Shown here piece after piece: positions 61,674-64,000 of a stretch of DNA of 64,000 bases; position 1 is the stretch's first letter; every line of letters begins with the position of its first letter. Source of the stretch: Umbelopsis isabellina (Eukaryota; Mucoromycota; Umbelopsidomycetes; Umbelopsidales; Umbelopsidaceae); the NCBI GenBank assembly GCA_016758905.1, contig JAEPQZ010000021.1, positions 124,001 through 188,000 of the forward strand. The letters run 5' to 3'. The notes beneath the pieces were generated by a model that made no database searches, was not told where the DNA came from, and saw nothing but the letters and a program-made list of their open reading frames with translations. The position numbers were made by a program, and so were the translations under genes.

Positions 61674-64000
61674 ATGGAATCTGCATATTCACCGTACGCT
61701 TCGCCCCGGCGTCAGATACGCGGTAGTCCTTATGCACAACATTCACAATACACGATAAACCCACACGACTTTGAACGTATCACACAGTCTATGAGCCAAA
61801 ATATATATCCGCATCCTACGTCGCTCTATCCCCCGGTGCAAGGCTCACCAGCACCGGCGATGGGGTCACCCTATAGCCTTCGATATGCATCTCGAGAACC
61901 ACTGTATCCACCCGTTGACACTCACGTCGAGCAGGAACAGCATTTTGTAGAGCCACCACCTGCACAAATGTCCATGATGCCTAGTTTGGCCAATCTATCC
62001 AGTTATATCCCCATCGCATTCAACTTATCTTCCATATACCCCAAGATGACCTCGACCGAGCCTTCTAATTTGAAACGACAAAGAACCGTACGAGAAGTGG
62101 AACTAGTGCAGGGTAACTTGGTGCTGGATTGTCCTGTTCCTACCAGCCTTGCTCAGACGAACGCCCGTCGAGATTTTGAATTCAGCCATATGCGATACTC
62201 TGCCGTTACGTGCGACCCAGATAGCTTTTCAGAGAGCCAATTCACATTGCGACCGAAACTTCAAGGACGAGAAACAGAGTTATTCATCTGTATGACCATG
62301 TACAATGTAAGATAGTGAGCAGAGTGTATATTTGCCACGCTAGTTCAAGCAATAGAGTATTGAGCAACGTTCTTTTATGTTAGGAAGACGAAACGTTATT
62401 TTGCCGAACGCTGCATGGAGTGATGAAAAACATCGCTCATTTGTGTTCTAGATCACGGTCAAAGACATGGGACTTCAATGGCTGGAAAAAGGTCGTGGTA
62501 TGTATTGTGGCTGATGGTCGCAAAAAGTGTGATCCGCGAGTGCTCAATGTGCTTGAATGTCTCGGTGTATACCAAGAAGGTGTGGCCAAAAATATGGTCA
62601 ACGACAAACCTGTTCAAGCCCATCTATACGAGGTGAGTGACAAAATTCATGCTGTCATGAGTAAAGCACGATCATTTGCCAATCTTAAACAACATTAGTA
62701 CACCACACAAGTGTCTATGGATCCCGAGATGCGCATCAAGGGAGCAGATAAAGGTGTTGTGCCGGTGCAAATTCTGTTTTGTTTAAAGGAACACAATGCC
62801 AAGAAAATCAACTCGCACCGATGGTTCTTCAATGCCTTTGGACCAGTCCTCCAGCCCAATGTCTGTGTCTTGTTGGATGTCGGAACACGTCCAGGAAACA
62901 CCTCCATATACCATTTATGGAAAGCTTTTGATAATGATCAGAAAGTCGGTGGAGCATGCGGTGAGATATGCACCATGACTGGCTCGTTCGGTGTCAATCT
63001 TCTGAACCCTTTGGTGGCGTGTCAAAATTTTGAATACAAGATGTCCAACATCTTGGACAAACCACTCGAATCTGTGTTTGGATACATCAGTGTTCTACCT
63101 GGTGCGTTTTCAGCCTATCGCTATGCTGCATTACAAAATGATCATAACGGGCAAGGTAAGCAATGCAAAATATATAAAGAGCAATAATATGATAATTGGC
63201 TATATATGAACAATGAAAATTTTCGTATCATCAGGACCGTTACAAAAGTATTTTATGGGTGAGACTCAGCAAGACGGAAACTCTGATATCTTCACCGCCA
63301 ACATGTACCTGGCCGAAGACCGTATCCTCTGCTTTGAACTTGTGGCTCGGAAACATCAACGGTGGTTACTGCGATACGTGAAATCAGCATTCGGAGAAAC
63401 AGATTGCCCTGACCAGCTGGCAGAGCTTATTTCGCAAAGACGTCGATGGCTCAATGGCAGTTTCTTTGCTGCTGTCTATTCTTTGTGGCACTTTCCGCAG
63501 ATTTGGAGCACTGATCATAGTGGATTGCGGAAAGCTGCTTTGTCAGTCGAATTTTTCTACAATTTGGTCAGTCTGTGCTTCAGCTGGTTCGCGCTGGTAA
63601 AAACATCTTAACACATCATGCAAGCCAGAACAGTATCCTTGTAGGCTAACATACTCGCTTTACAGGCAAACTTTTATTTGACGTTTTACTTTGTATCCAA
63701 ATCGTTCTCTAGCCCAGAGGTTGATCCTTTTGGTGGCAATTGGGGAAAACATATCTTCCAGTTCCTTCATTACCTTTACATCTTCTTATTGATTTCTTCA
63801 TTTATCTGCTCCATGGGCAATCGACCGCAAGGATCCCGATGGATGTTCATTTTTTCTGTGCTTGCTTTTGCAGTAATCATGTCTTACATGCTCTTTGCCG
63901 GAACATGGCTGTCGATATTGAGTATCAGTGCAGCATTTTCAGCGGCCGACTGGGGATACATCGACAACTTTGAACGGTTTAATAGATTGATGAACACGCC
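61674..64000 (+). CDS. Chitin synthase (family GT2), 3' end outside the window
   Basis: Plasma-membrane enzyme that polymerises UDP-GlcNAc into chitin. The cytosolic N-terminus ([16 protein letters not shown]) is rich in Pro, Tyr and Ser. Catalytic motifs: [121 protein letters not shown] and [17 protein letters not shown] (the Q/RxxRW product-binding signature). Membrane helices start after [15 protein letters not shown]. Five or more exons. The short N-terminus and the lack of a myosin motor place it in the class I-III group. The open reading frame runs off the right edge. Confidence 0.95.

Overview
The window is a gene-dense stretch of a fungal nuclear genome. Genes have many short GT-AG introns (about 50-200 bp), AT-rich intergenic DNA and poly-T tracts. 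It carries fungal enzymes (chitin synthase, an ERG4-type sterol reductase, a hybrid histidine kinase) alongside a GABA-B-like class C receptor, a 4EHP-type eIF4E and an LMBD1 protein. That mix points to an early-diverging lineage such as Mucoromycota (Mucorales-like). The lineage call is inferred from gene content and architecture, not from a database search. I see no rRNA, tRNA, CRISPR array, transposon or virus-like element.

Layout, left to right. 0.3-15.9 kb is a run of minus-strand housekeeping genes: F-BAR/DEP/RhoGAP, SAM-HMG box protein, DDX41 RNA helicase, and the very large DOP1. 16.3-18.0 kb (plus) holds mitochondrial ribosomal protein uL16m and a Pin1/Ess1 prolyl isomerase. 18-24.9 kb is looser, with a Gln-rich bHLH factor and an Msn2-like C2H2 factor (both minus) and long non-coding spacers. 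25-29.4 kb (minus) holds LMBD1 and NOB1. 29.6-34.3 kb (plus) holds RAD1, an RBBP4/Msi1-type WD40 histone chaperone and an Ecl1-family protein. 35-45.3 kb is the sensory region: a class C GPCR (minus) back to back with a PAS hybrid histidine kinase (plus). 46.3-50.2 kb (plus) holds an alpha-arrestin and an ADIP/Msd1-like coiled-coil protein. 50.9-61.0 kb holds ERG4 (minus), eIF4E2 (plus), an R3H-type protein (minus), an EF-hand protein (plus), RPL12 (plus) and a PIG3-like oxidoreductase (minus). The window ends inside a chitin synthase (plus, 3' truncated).

Functional themes are ribosome biogenesis and translation (NOB1, uL16m, RPL12, eIF4E2), chromatin and DNA damage (RBBP4-like, RAD1, SAM-HMG), trafficking and membranes (DOP1, RhoGAP, LMBD1, arrestin, ERG4), and environmental sensing (GPCR, histidine kinase, EF-hand protein, Msn2-like and bHLH factors, Ecl1-like). 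The most interesting items are the class C GPCR with a PH-like cytoplasmic tail beside a histidine kinase, the ATG-only first exon of the Pin1 gene, a uORF/retained-intron arrangement in the bHLH gene, a perfect TCTCGCGAGA palindrome in the DOP1/uL16m bidirectional promoter, and a 24-nt microexon plus an atypical arginine-finger region in the RhoGAP. CDS coordinates run from start codon to stop codon and include introns.
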